In this document: piece by piece, positions 53,352 through 61,582 of the stretch | Layout: every line of letters begins with the position of its first letter | Numbering within the stretch: the stretch's first letter is position 1 | From: Balneolaceae bacterium | Lineage (GTDB): Bacteria > Bacteroidota > Rhodothermia > Balneolales > Balneolaceae | Assembly: GCA_034521445.1 (NCBI GenBank) | Contig: JAXHMM010000012.1 | Location: 62,001-126,000 of the forward strand | Direction of reading: 5' to 3' | Length of the DNA: 64,000 bases | Program-made: the position numbers and the translations under genes | Notes under the pieces: model-generated | What the model was told of the DNA's origin: nothing | Seen by the model: the letters and a program-made list of their open reading frames with translations, nothing else | Database searches by the model: none

Positions 53352-53576
53352 ATGAAGAAAGGAATTCACCCAGAATACAACGAGATCAAGGTCGTGCTGA
53401 GCGACGGGACCGAGTTTACAACCCGCAGTACCATGGACGCCAAGGAAGGGGTCTACCACAGCGAGGTTGATTCGAAGAACCATCCCTTCTACACCGACAA
53501 CATGAAGCTGCAGAAAAAGGCCGATCGCATCGACCGCTTTAACAAGCGTTACGGCAAGGACAGCGAAGAAGAATAG
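53352..53576 (+). CDS. rpmE2: 50S ribosomal protein L31 (type B, cysteine-free)
   Basis: A 74-residue ribosomal protein. MKKGIHPEYNEIKVVLSDG and NHPFYTD match L31 type B. None of the four zinc-binding cysteines of the C+ form is present, so it is the zinc-independent form. A terminator follows 24 bases downstream. The zinc-free form is often induced when zinc is scarce, which would fit the zinc uptake locus at 6-14 kb, but no shared operator was seen. Confidence 0.88.
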   Translation: MKKGIHPEYNEIKVVLSDGTEFTTRSTMDAKEGVYHSEVDSKNHPFYTDNMKLQKKADRIDRFNKRYGKDSEEE

Positions 53577-53600
53577 GCCGTACCGCTCACGTTTTTTCAG

Positions 53601-53638
53601 GACTTTTCCGGTTGCAAGGCGGGGAAAGTCTTTTTTTT
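53601..53638 (+). terminator. Rho-independent terminator after L31
   Basis: GACTTTTCC (53601-53609) pairs with GGGAAAGTC (53622-53630), one pair being G-T, and is followed by eight T (53631-53638). It ends the L31 transcript 12 bases before the next gene. Confidence 0.8.
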
Positions 53639-53649
53639 AAGTCTCCGCT

Positions 53650-54285
53650 ATGACCCTGCACGTCTTTACCGTTGGACCCTTCGCTGAGAATACCTACCTG
53701 CTGATCGAAGAGGGCAAGGCCCTGATTGTGGATCCCGGCTTTGCCCGGGATTCGGAAATGGAACCTGCTCTTCGGAAACTGAATGAGTCGGAGGCCGAAC
53801 TGCTGGCCGTGGTGCTGACCCACGCGCATGTGGACCATGTGCTTGGGTTGCGCAGGGTGCTTGACCGGTATGAAGTGTCGGTCTATCTGAACGACAATGA
53901 CCGCTATCTTTGGAACCATTTTCCCTCCCAGGCTTCCATGTTCGGTTTCCGTGCCGAAGCATTCGATGTTGAGCCGGAGCCGCTGGAAGTGCAACAGGGA
54001 TGGGAAATGGGCCCCTTTTGCTTTGATGTACGCTACACGCCGGGGCACGCTCCGGACCACGTCTCCCTTTACAGCGAGCGTGAGGGGCTGGTGATTGCAG
54101 GCGACGCCCTGTTCAAAAACGGCATCGGGCGTACCGATCTTTACAAAGGAGATATGAACGTACTGACCAACTCCATCCGGGAGCAGCTCTACACCCTTCC
54201 TGACGAGACAGTGGTATACCCGGGTCACGGGCCCTCTACCACTATCGGTGAGGAGAAAAGCTCCAATCCCTTCGTGCAGGGTTGA
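53650..54285 (+). CDS. MBL-fold metallo-hydrolase (glyoxalase II-like)
   Basis: A 211-residue metallo-beta-lactamase fold enzyme. The first metal motif LTHAHVDHVLG has His58, His60, Asp62 and His63; further ligands are in YTPGHAPDHV, AGDALFKNGIGRTDL and YPGHGPSTTIG. These are typical of the short hydroxyacylglutathione hydrolase-like proteins. It may cleave S-lactoyl or other thioesters; with bacillithiol as thiol, its substrate may be a bacillithiol conjugate, which is inference. It stands after the L31 terminator and is convergent with the TPR gene. Confidence 0.85.
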   Translation: MTLHVFTVGPFAENTYLLIEEGKALIVDPGFARDSEMEPALRKLNESEAELLAVVLTHAHVDHVLGLRRVLDRYEVSVYLNDNDRYLWNHFPSQASMFGFRAEAFDVEPEPLEVQQGWEMGPFCFDVRYTPGHAPDHVSLYSEREGLVIAGDALFKNGIGRTDLYKGDMNVLTNSIREQLYTLPDETVVYPGHGPSTTIGEEKSSNPFVQG

Positions 54286-54307
54286 CGCACCGGAGAGGAC
54301 TGATTCC

Positions 54308-54991
54308 CTATTCCCCGTCCTGCTTTTCTCTCTCCCTGGATTTTGAAGCCTGCTCTTCGCGCTGCTTTTTGAGCTTGCGGATCTGTTCGCTGTAGAAGTC
54401 TTTGTTTTCCTTATTGCGGCGTTTGAGCCTCTTGTAAGCCCTGATGGCCAGTTCGGTCTTGCCCTGCCGCGCGTGAATGTCCGCCAGCGTGTCGGAGATA
54501 ATGTCATCCACATCACCGTCCGAAGATTCCTCGGACCGGACTGATGCTTCGTCCCCGGACGGCTGAATGCGTTTGGATTCAACGCTTGAGAGGCGTCCGA
54601 TAAGTGCGTCCAGGTCCAGTACAGGTTCGCCGTGGGCATCACGGGTCCTGTTTCGGGAGGGTGGGAAGGAGGAATCCTCCGAAGCCGTCCACGCGTCGAA
54701 CATCTCCGGGTGACTCAGATAGTAGTGCAGTTTTCGTAAAAATGGGCTGCCGGGCGCGTGGATGTGTGCCCGGTGCGCCCACGTTACGGCTTCCTCATTC
54801 TCGTCGCGAAGGTGGTGAAACCAGGCCAACAGGAAGAAGCCTACCGCGTTGGGACCCTGCCGGTCGAACTGCTCCTGCAGGCGGCGGATGGTTTTTTCGG
54901 GCTGGCCGTCGAACTGTTCGGCGTAGGAGGCAAACGATTTGGGAATCTCAAACGGCAGCTGCGGCATGTGGAGGACGGTAGTTCCGGACAA
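54308..54991 (-). CDS. Tetratricopeptide-like protein, unknown function
   Basis: A 227-residue soluble protein, 219 from the second ATG at 54967 (MPQLPFEIPKSFASYAEQ). It has helical repeats (EKTIRRLQEQFDRQG, AVGFFLLAWFHHLRDENEEA, DTLADIHARQGKTELAIRAY) and a lysine/arginine-rich coiled-coil end (RRNKENKDFYSEQIRKLKKQ). A Ser/Asp-rich linker lies at about 110-160. No signal peptide. It is convergent with the MBL gene and 58 bases from lptE. A scaffolding role is plausible; no partner is known. Confidence 0.6.
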   Translation of the reverse strand: MSGTTVLHMPQLPFEIPKSFASYAEQFDGQPEKTIRRLQEQFDRQGPNAVGFFLLAWFHHLRDENEEAVTWAHRAHIHAPGSPFLRKLHYYLSHPEMFDAWTASEDSSFPPSRNRTRDAHGEPVLDLDALIGRLSSVESKRIQPSGDEASVRSEESSDGDVDDIISDTLADIHARQGKTELAIRAYKRLKRRNKENKDFYSEQIRKLKKQREEQASKSREREKQDGE

Positions 54992-55049
54992 TTTCAGATG
55001 CTAATTATACAAATGAATGGGGATGGCAGTCAAAATAATTTCCGTTCCG

Positions 55050-55595
55050 CTACCATCCGCTCACGGCGTCCTGGAAGATGTTGTTGGCCAGCTGCTCCAG
55101 GGCTTCGTCGGCGGCGGTGGATTCACCCTGGATGGGATCCTCGTTCGGGTCGTAGGTGGAGCGACCGTTGAAGTTCTGGCTGAACTCCGGCTCCGACTCG
55201 CCGGTGTAGGAGAAAGTGGCACGCACGGTAATGATCACCTCGTTCTGGTCGGCCTGCTCCTCCCCGGTAATGCTGAACGGGCGGTTGTTGTAGGAGACGA
55301 TGGATCCCTCCAGTACGGCATCGGCAGTCTCGCGCGAGTTGGCCAGGCTTAGCCGGGTCTGGTTGACGAAACGGTTTATCAGGACGGAATTTAATCGGTC
55401 GCTCAGGTCGCCCAGGCTGTTGGAGGACTGGTCCGCGAAGAAGGGAATAAAGACTGTGTTGACCTCTTCAGGTATGGACGTCCCAGTGAATCCGTAACGC
55501 AGGCAGCCCGTGCACAGCAGAAGCGTCAGCAGGGCGGAGGCGGCAAGGCGGAGCGTCGTGCCCCCTGAGGTTCGGATCAGTCTATTCGAGCCCAT
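55050..55595 (-). CDS. lptE: LPS-assembly lipoprotein LptE
   Basis: A 181-residue outer-membrane lipoprotein: signal ending LLTLLLCTGC, mature part CLRYGFTGTSIPEEVNTVFIP with the alternating strand pattern SLGDLSDRLNSVLINRFVNQT of LptE. It works with the barrel LptD to insert LPS. The start at 55595 (MGSNRLIRTSGG) is chosen over an upstream extension; it overlaps the end of the sigma-54 activator gene by 14 bases. The lptE, sigma-54 regulator and miaB order is seen in other genomes of this group. Confidence 0.82.
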   Translation of the reverse strand: MGSNRLIRTSGGTTLRLAASALLTLLLCTGCLRYGFTGTSIPEEVNTVFIPFFADQSSNSLGDLSDRLNSVLINRFVNQTRLSLANSRETADAVLEGSIVSYNNRPFSITGEEQADQNEVIITVRATFSYTGESEPEFSQNFNGRSTYDPNEDPIQGESTAADEALEQLANNIFQDAVSGW

Positions 55596-56907
55596 ACTGG
55601 TCCAGTTTTCGGTAGAGGGTACGCTCGCTGATGCCGAGTACTTCGGAAGCTTTGCGCCGGTTGCCGTCAAATTTCTTGAGAGCCTGCTCGATCAGGAACC
55701 TTTCGGTCTGCTCGATGCTGGGAACCGTATCGCCGTCGAAGAAGGCTTCAAAAGCACCGGGACCATGCTCCTCCTCTTCGGAGATATCGGCCTCGGCGAA
55801 GGAGTCCACCCCGATGTCGCCAATGGCCGAATCCTCTGATCCCATATCGGGAGAGGAGCCCGAGCCGGGGGTGTGTTGAGCGTTTACGTCCTCGGGAAAC
55901 TTTTCGGCCAGGGCTTTCAGGTTTTTTCCCGAAAAGGTAGTGTACAGAAAGCTCCCGATCATCTTTTTCAGGTCGCTGATGTCGGTGCGAAGCTCCACCA
56001 GGGCGCGGTAGATCAGCTGCTGGTCGCCTTTGCCGAAATCCGAGTTGGGGCCCTCACGCTCCTGTTCGCCCGCGAGCACCGGCAGGTTGTCGGCCGACCC
56101 GGTATGCTGGCGGCCCTTGAGATATTTTTTGAGCGTTTCGGTGTCGATGAACTGCGACTTTTCAAGCACAACCAGCTGCTCGGCTACGTTGCGCAGCTCG
56201 CGCACGTTTCCAGGCCAACGATAGGAGATCAGCAGCTCCTTCGCCTCATCGGAGAAGCCCTTGAAGACCGAGTCGTACTTGGCCGAGTACTCCGTGACAA
56301 AAGTTCGGAAAATGGGGATGATATCGTCGGGTCGATCACGCAGGGGGGGGAGCTTGATCTTGACGGTATCGAGCCGGTAATAGAGGTCTTCCCGAAAGGC
56401 ACCGTCCTGCACCAGCTGCCAGAGGTCCTGGTTGGTTGCGGCGATCACGCGCACGTCGGTCGTGCGCATTTTGCTGGAACCTACGCGAAAATACTCGCCT
56501 GTCTCCAGCACGCGCAGCAGCTTTACCTGCACGTTCTTTGGCGTGTCGCCTATTTCATCCAGGAAAATGGTGCCCTGATCGGCCTTCTCGAAATAACCCT
56601 GTCGCGCCTCGTGAGCACCGGTAAAAGCGCCTTTCTCATGTCCGAAGAGCTCGCTTTCGATGATGCCTTCGGGGATGGCGCCGCAGTTGACGATTACCAA
56701 GTTGTGGTCGCCGCGTTTTGAAACCTCGTGGAGGGCGCGGGCGGTAATATCTTTGCCCACGCCACTTTCACCCTGCAAGAGCACCGTAATGTCGGTGTCG
56801 GCCACCTGCATCACCTTGTCAATGACCTGTTTGATGGCGTGGGACTCTCCGACCAGGCCGAAGCGTTCCTGGAATGCGTCTCGGTCCATGTCTGCCATCT
56901 GATTCAT
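55582..56907 (-). CDS. Sigma-54-dependent transcriptional activator (no receiver domain)
   Basis: A 441-residue AAA+ activator that opens sigma-54 promoters. Walker A is QGESGVGKD (residues 45-53), the sigma-54 contact loop GAFTGA is at residues 93-98 after ESELFGHEK, Walker B is GTIFLDEIGD, and the sensor I motif is RVIAATNQDLWQ. The C-terminus carries a Fis-type HTH (GNRRKASEVLGISERTLYRK). There is no N-terminal regulatory domain; an acidic linker (about residues 340-400) separates the ATPase from the HTH. It is encoded between miaB and lptE. Confidence 0.92.
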   Translation of the reverse strand: MNQMADMDRDAFQERFGLVGESHAIKQVIDKVMQVADTDITVLLQGESGVGKDITARALHEVSKRGDHNLVIVNCGAIPEGIIESELFGHEKGAFTGAHEARQGYFEKADQGTIFLDEIGDTPKNVQVKLLRVLETGEYFRVGSSKMRTTDVRVIAATNQDLWQLVQDGAFREDLYYRLDTVKIKLPPLRDRPDDIIPIFRTFVTEYSAKYDSVFKGFSDEAKELLISYRWPGNVRELRNVAEQLVVLEKSQFIDTETLKKYLKGRQHTGSADNLPVLAGEQEREGPNSDFGKGDQQLIYRALVELRTDISDLKKMIGSFLYTTFSGKNLKALAEKFPEDVNAQHTPGSGSSPDMGSEDSAIGDIGVDSFAEADISEEEEHGPGAFEAFFDGDTVPSIEQTERFLIEQALKKFDGNRRKASEVLGISERTLYRKLDQYGLE

Positions 56908-56935
56908 TGGGGTTCAGGCCCGGATTGTGGGGGCA

Positions 56936-58327
56936 TCATGCGCTTTCGGCGACCAGCTTGGCGCTCTGATTGCGGCTGAAGTCTCGAATGCTGCTGCGGC
57001 CGATGACGTCGCCGAAAAGAGTGGCGGAGGTGCAGTCGGTGATTTTCACTTCCACGTATTCGCCCTTTTTGATGTCACCGCGGTCGAAGATGACCATCTT
57101 GTTGGTATCGGTACGCCCGCAGAGCTGCTCGTCGGAACGCTTGCTGGTGCCTTCCACGAGCACCAGGTGGCGCCGGCCGATCTCCCGGCGGTTACGCTCT
57201 TCCTGGATGGCCATCTGCTGGTCGATAATTTCGGTGAGCCGGCGCTTTTTGATCTCCTCGGGTACGTCGTCTTCGTACTTGCGCTGGGCAAGGGTACGCC
57301 CCCGTTCTGAATAGGCGAACATGTAGGCCAGGTCATAGCGCACCTGGGACATCAGCGAAAGGGTGTCCTCATGCTCCTCTTCGGTCTCCCCGCAGAAGCC
57401 GGCGATAATGTCGGTCGAAAGGGAGACCCCCGGGATGATTTCGCGCATTTTTTCGATAAGCTCCAGGTACTGCTCGCGCGTGTAGGGGCGGCGCATGCGC
57501 TCAAGGACGCGGTTGCTGCCTGACTGTGCCGGGATATGGATGTAGTTGCAGAGATTGGGCTGCTCGGCGATGGTGTGCAGCAGCTCCTCGGGGAAATCCT
57601 TGGGATGGGGGGAGGAGAAACGGATGCGCAGCTCGGGATGCACCTGGCTGGCCTCGTACATGAGGCGGGAGAAGTCGTTCTCGCCGTCACGGTAGGAGTT
57701 TACGTTCTGTCCCAGCAGGGTCACTTCGCGGTAGCCCTGTTCGGCAAGCTCCCGGAGCTCTTCCAGGATACTCTGCATGTCACGGCTCCGCTCTCGTCCC
57801 CTGGTGAAAGGTACCACGCAGAAGGCGCACATATTGTCGCAGCCCCTCATGATGGTCACAAAGGCGCTGACGCCGTTGTCGCCGGTGCGAACAGGGGTGA
57901 TGTCAGCGTAGGTCTCCTCCTGCGAGAGAATGGTATTGACCGCCTTGCGACCGTCGTCCACTTCGGCCAGAAGCTTGGGCAGGTCGCGGTAGGCGTCCGG
58001 CCCCACGACCATGTCCACCAGCTTCTCCTTTTCGAGGATCTTGTCACGGATGCGTTCAGCCATGCAGCCCAGCACGCCTACGGTCAGCTGCTCCTTCTCT
58101 TTTTTGAGGTGACGGAACTCCCCGAGTCGGCTCCAGACTTTCTGCTCGGCGTTTTCACGGATGGAACAGGTATTCAGGAAGATGATGTCCGCCTGCTCCG
58201 GCTGCTGCACGGGCTGCATGCCCTCCTCCATCAGGATGGAGTTGACGATCTCCGTGTCGGAGAAGTTCATCTGGCAGCCGTAGGTCTCAATGTAGAAATT
58301 GCGGTTGCTCACAGCGGTTGGACTCAA
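56936..58327 (-). CDS. miaB: tRNA-2-methylthio-N6-dimethylallyladenosine synthase
   Basis: A 463-residue radical-SAM methylthiotransferase that adds a methylthio group to i6A37 of tRNAs. The N-terminal MTTase cluster cysteines are in [20 protein letters not shown] and [10 protein letters not shown]; the radical-SAM motif is [18 protein letters not shown] (C-x3-C-x2-C). A C-terminal TRAM domain follows (about 380-445, [14 protein letters not shown]). The frame is intact. It is one operon with the downstream sigma-54 activator (28 bases apart). Confidence 0.95.
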   Translation of the reverse strand: MSPTAVSNRNFYIETYGCQMNFSDTEIVNSILMEEGMQPVQQPEQADIIFLNTCSIRENAEQKVWSRLGEFRHLKKEKEQLTVGVLGCMAERIRDKILEKEKLVDMVVGPDAYRDLPKLLAEVDDGRKAVNTILSQEETYADITPVRTGDNGVSAFVTIMRGCDNMCAFCVVPFTRGRERSRDMQSILEELRELAEQGYREVTLLGQNVNSYRDGENDFSRLMYEASQVHPELRIRFSSPHPKDFPEELLHTIAEQPNLCNYIHIPAQSGSNRVLERMRRPYTREQYLELIEKMREIIPGVSLSTDIIAGFCGETEEEHEDTLSLMSQVRYDLAYMFAYSERGRTLAQRKYEDDVPEEIKKRRLTEIIDQQMAIQEERNRREIGRRHLVLVEGTSKRSDEQLCGRTDTNKMVIFDRGDIKKGEYVEVKITDCTSATLFGDVIGRSSIRDFSRNQSAKLVAESA

Positions 58328-58405
58328 AATTCGGCAGCTTGGAATTGGATAAAATACAAAAAGGTCCGCTCATTTTGAAGCTTGCGGAGGCTGGTGGACC
58401 GTGAC

Positions 58406-59047
58406 TCAGTTGGGCCAGGTGTCGGGGCTCTGGCGCCACTTGCCGAGCATTTCCAGGTCTTTCTGGGCGATGTAGTCGTTTTCCACGGCTACGTTGACCA
58501 GGGTGGTGTAGTCGGTCAGCGAATAGACCGGTATATCGATCTCTTTGAATCGCTCAACCGACCGGTCAAATCCGTAGGTGAAGATGCTAAGAATGCCAAG
58601 CACATCGGCACCGATAAAACGCAGCGCCTCCACCACAGAGAGGGCGGAACCCCCGGTGGAGATGAGGTCTTCAACCACGAGGGTGGACTCGCCTTTCTGG
58701 ATGCCGCCCTCGATCTGGTTGCCCATGCCGTAGGTCTTGGGACGGGCCCGTACGTAGCTCATGGGACGGTCGAGGTTGCCGGCCACCCAGGCTGCGTGGG
58801 GGATGCCTGCCGTGGCGGTACCTGTAATTACCTCCACGTCGGAGTGGTTTTCGCGGATGAAATCGGTAAAATGTCGTGCGATTGTCCGGCGGATCTCGGG
58901 GTGACGAAGGGTGAGGCGATTGTCGCAGTAGATGGGGGAGTGCCAGCCGGAGGCCCAGGTGAAGGGATCGTTGGGCCGGAGTACGACGGCGTTGATTTCC
59001 AGCAGGTTCAGTGCCAGTTCTTCAGCAAAGGATGAATCGATAATCAT
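58406..59047 (-). CDS. pyrE: Orotate phosphoribosyltransferase
   Basis: A 213-residue enzyme that makes OMP from orotate and PRPP in pyrimidine synthesis. The PRPP motif is LVVEDLISTGGSALSVVEAL; the flexible loop YVRARPKTYGMGN and GTATAGIPHAAWVA are also present. The start at 59047 (MIIDSSFAEE) is preferred to 59068. It lies between miaB and pgpA on the same strand, with 49-78 base gaps. Confidence 0.93.
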   Translation of the reverse strand: MIIDSSFAEELALNLLEINAVVLRPNDPFTWASGWHSPIYCDNRLTLRHPEIRRTIARHFTDFIRENHSDVEVITGTATAGIPHAAWVAGNLDRPMSYVRARPKTYGMGNQIEGGIQKGESTLVVEDLISTGGSALSVVEALRFIGADVLGILSIFTYGFDRSVERFKEIDIPVYSLTDYTTLVNVAVENDYIAQKDLEMLGKWRQSPDTWPN

Positions 59048-59117
59048 GTCGTAATGCTTTGGTCTCAAGTATCATATTTCTACCCGCGCAATATAGGGAA
59101 TATTGGCCGGGAATATC

Positions 59118-59600
59118 TCATGCTATTGCCATGACCAGGTAGCGCAGCCCGGCCAGGCAGACAAACGCGTAGACGCCCGCCAGCAAGTCGTCAAGCAGGA
59201 TGCCCCAGCCACCCGGAAGATCTTGCAGGCTGTTGACGCCCATCGGTTTCTTGATGTCGAAAAAGCGGAAGAGAAAGAAGCCCGCCACCAGAAGCAGGAG
59301 GTTGGCGCCGGTGGAGGAGAAGAAGGGCACCAGCACGAAGGCCATGGACTGCCCTGCGAATTCATCCATGACCAGGGGGGAGGGATCGCCTCCCCAGGTG
59401 CGCTCGCACTCTTCGGATACCCAGAGTGTGACCCAGCTGCAGATGAGGGTCAACACGATCATGCCGTACCAGGGGGCGTAGACCCCCGTGAAGTAGACGG
59501 GAATGAGGGCAAAAAAGGAACCCCAGGTTCCCGGGGCGTTGGGCAGAAAGCCCGCGTAAAAAAAACTACCGATTATCGGCTTCGCTTTTTGTAGGCTCAT
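59118..59600 (-). CDS. pgpA: Phosphatidylglycerophosphatase A
   Basis: A 160-residue membrane phosphatase that converts phosphatidylglycerol phosphate to phosphatidylglycerol. GFLPNAPGTWGS and VMDEFAGQ, plus the end GWGILLDDLLAGVYA, are typical of PgpA. Four hydrophobic segments. It overlaps the pgsA gene by 35 bases, a compact pair: PgsA makes the substrate of PgpA. Confidence 0.92.
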   Translation of the reverse strand: MSLQKAKPIIGSFFYAGFLPNAPGTWGSFFALIPVYFTGVYAPWYGMIVLTLICSWVTLWVSEECERTWGGDPSPLVMDEFAGQSMAFVLVPFFSSTGANLLLLVAGFFLFRFFDIKKPMGVNSLQDLPGGWGILLDDLLAGVYAFVCLAGLRYLVMAIA

Positions 59601-60204
59601 TGAGCGTAATTATCTCTTTATTGACGACCAGGTATTCGATACCGGAGTAGAGGGTAAAGATCACTACAAAGATCATGGCCCATCCCAGTACGCCTGACTG
59701 CAAGAGCCGGAGGGCGGGTTCGCTGAGCCATACGTCGGTCTGAATGAAAAGTCCCACCACAAGGACCATGTAAAGGAAAAACATCTGCAGCAGGGTCTTC
59801 AACTTGGCGGTGACCCGGGTTTCCATGGGGATCCGCCGGTAGTCGGCTGCCATGCGCAGGCCGGTGACGGCCACGTCCCGGAACATGATTACTCCGATGG
59901 CCCACCAGGGGAATTGTGCGGCATCAATAAAGGGTAAACACAGGAAGCCTGCAAATGTGAGGAATTTATCGGCCAGGGGATCAAGGAAGACCCCGTAGGA
60001 TGTCTGCGCTTTGTAGTTTCGGGCGATGTAGCCGTCAAAGAAGTCGGTGACCACCGCCACGGCAAAGACGCCGAGACTGAGGGCCCTCCAGACCACTTCG
60101 TCCTGGAGGTATAGAAGCAGGAAGACGGGTGCCAGGACGAGACGTATGGTGCTCAGTATGTTGGGTATGCTACGCACATGGCTAAAATAGCAATACTTTG
60201 CCAT
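59566..60204 (-). CDS. pgsA: CDP-diacylglycerol--glycerol-3-phosphate 3-phosphatidyltransferase
   Basis: A 212-residue CDP-alcohol phosphatidyltransferase that makes phosphatidylglycerol phosphate. The family signature is intact: DFFDGYIAR, eight residues, then G, followed by FLDPLADKF. Start MAKYCYFSHVRSIPN at 60204 is chosen; a long upstream extension is a shadow of the cinA gene. It overlaps pgpA and is divergent from cinA, whose start is 91 bases away. Confidence 0.92.
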   Translation of the reverse strand: MAKYCYFSHVRSIPNILSTIRLVLAPVFLLLYLQDEVVWRALSLGVFAVAVVTDFFDGYIARNYKAQTSYGVFLDPLADKFLTFAGFLCLPFIDAAQFPWWAIGVIMFRDVAVTGLRMAADYRRIPMETRVTAKLKTLLQMFFLYMVLVVGLFIQTDVWLSEPALRLLQSGVLGWAMIFVVIFTLYSGIEYLVVNKEIITLNEPTKSEADNR

Positions 60205-60295
60205 AAGTAAACCTCGACGGGGGAGAATACCCCTTCGAAATGCGTGCAAAGATTGATATTTTCCTTTTGATGAACCCGCACCGCACTCCTGCCGC

Positions 60296-61582
60296 ATGAC
60301 CGCAGAAATTATAAGCATCGGTGACGAGCTTTTGCTCGGCGACACCGTCAACACCAACGCCTCATGGCTGGGTCGCACGCTGTCGGGGCGGGGCCTCCAG
60401 GTGCGCCGGGTGCATACGGTGGGCGATAGGCAGGAGCTAATCCGGGACTGCCTGGAGGAGGCGCTCTCCCGGCCCGGTCTGGTGGTGGCAACCGGGGGAC
60501 TGGGACCGACCCACGACGACGTGACCAAACAGGCGGTGGCCGAACTCTTCGACTGTGAGCTGCGCCTGCACAAGCCCACCCTCGATTTCATACGCAAGGT
60601 CTTCGACCGACGCGGCATTCCCTTCACCCGCTCCAATTACCACCAGGCTGAGGTCCCGGAGGCGGCCGAAGTGCTCTTCAACACCCACGGTACGGCGCCC
60701 GGACTCTGGCTGGAGCGTGGAGAGGCGCGCCTGGCCGTGCTGCCGGGCGTGCCCCATGAGATGCGTCACCTGGTGAATGAAAAGGTGCTGCCCCGGCTCG
60801 AGCAGGAGGGTTGGGCCGCTTCTCAGCCGCATACCTGCTACCTTGTAACTGCGGGCATAGGCGAAAGTACCCTGAGCGACGAGGTGCTGGGCGACCTCTC
60901 CCCCTGGCTGGGAGGAGAGCTCAGCCTGGCTTTTCTGCCCGGTGTGGAAGGCGTGTGCCTGAGAGTGACCGGCGGCACAGGGGACCCTCAGGAGGGGGCC
61001 CGGGAGATGGAGCCCCTGCTGAAGCGCATCCGCGAGCGGGCGGGCGAGCACCTGGTGGGTGAGGGGAGGGAGGAGAGCCTGGCCCGCAGGGTGGGCGAGC
61101 TTCTGCGTGAGCGGGAGCTGCATATCGCCACGGCAGAGAGCTGCACGGGGGGGAGGATATGTGATACGCTTACCGACGTGCCGGGCAGTAGCGATTACGT
61201 GCGCGGGGGCATTGTAGCCTACGATAACGAGGTGAAGCAACAACAGCTGGATGTGGATCCCGGTGTACTGCGTGAGTATGGGGCGGTGAGCCGGGCGGTG
61301 GCCCTGCAGATGGCACAAGGGGCGGCGACGCGACTGCGAGCCGACATCGGCCTCTCCGCCACGGGCATCGCCGGTCCGGAGGGAGGCACCCCGGATAAGC
61401 CGGTGGGTACCGTCTGGGTGGGGTACTGGAGCAAGGAGCGTCACTTTGCATTTCGGGCCTGTTTCACCGACGACCGCCAGGTCAACAAGGACCGGACGGT
61501 TGCCGTGGCGCTGGACGCGGTGCGGCGCACCCTGACCGGGGCGAGCAGTCTGCCCTACGGAATGCAATCCGAATCCGCTTGA
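60296..61582 (+). CDS. cinA: CinA-family protein (nicotinamide-nucleotide amidohydrolase / ADP-ribose pyrophosphatase)
   Basis: A 428-residue two-domain protein. The N-terminal MoCF-type domain (residues 1-170) has SIGDELLLGDTVNTNA and ATGGLGPTHDDVT. The C-terminal PncC domain (about 265-420) has TAESCTGGRICDTLTDVPG and ATGIAGPEGGTPDKPVGTV. PncC deamidates nicotinamide mononucleotide in NAD recycling. It starts 91 bases from the divergent pgsA and overlaps by four bases with the outer-membrane gene. Confidence 0.92.
   Translation: MTAEIISIGDELLLGDTVNTNASWLGRTLSGRGLQVRRVHTVGDRQELIRDCLEEALSRPGLVVATGGLGPTHDDVTKQAVAELFDCELRLHKPTLDFIRKVFDRRGIPFTRSNYHQAEVPEAAEVLFNTHGTAPGLWLERGEARLAVLPGVPHEMRHLVNEKVLPRLEQEGWAASQPHTCYLVTAGIGESTLSDEVLGDLSPWLGGELSLAFLPGVEGVCLRVTGGTGDPQEGAREMEPLLKRIRERAGEHLVGEGREESLARRVGELLRERELHIATAESCTGGRICDTLTDVPGSSDYVRGGIVAYDNEVKQQQLDVDPGVLREYGAVSRAVALQMAQGAATRLRADIGLSATGIAGPEGGTPDKPVGTVWVGYWSKERHFAFRACFTDDRQVNKDRTVAVALDAVRRTLTGASSLPYGMQSESA

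Noticed and set aside
60205-60636. N-terminal extension of pgsA
   Set aside because: It is antisense to cinA and lacks membrane helices; the family start is at 60204.
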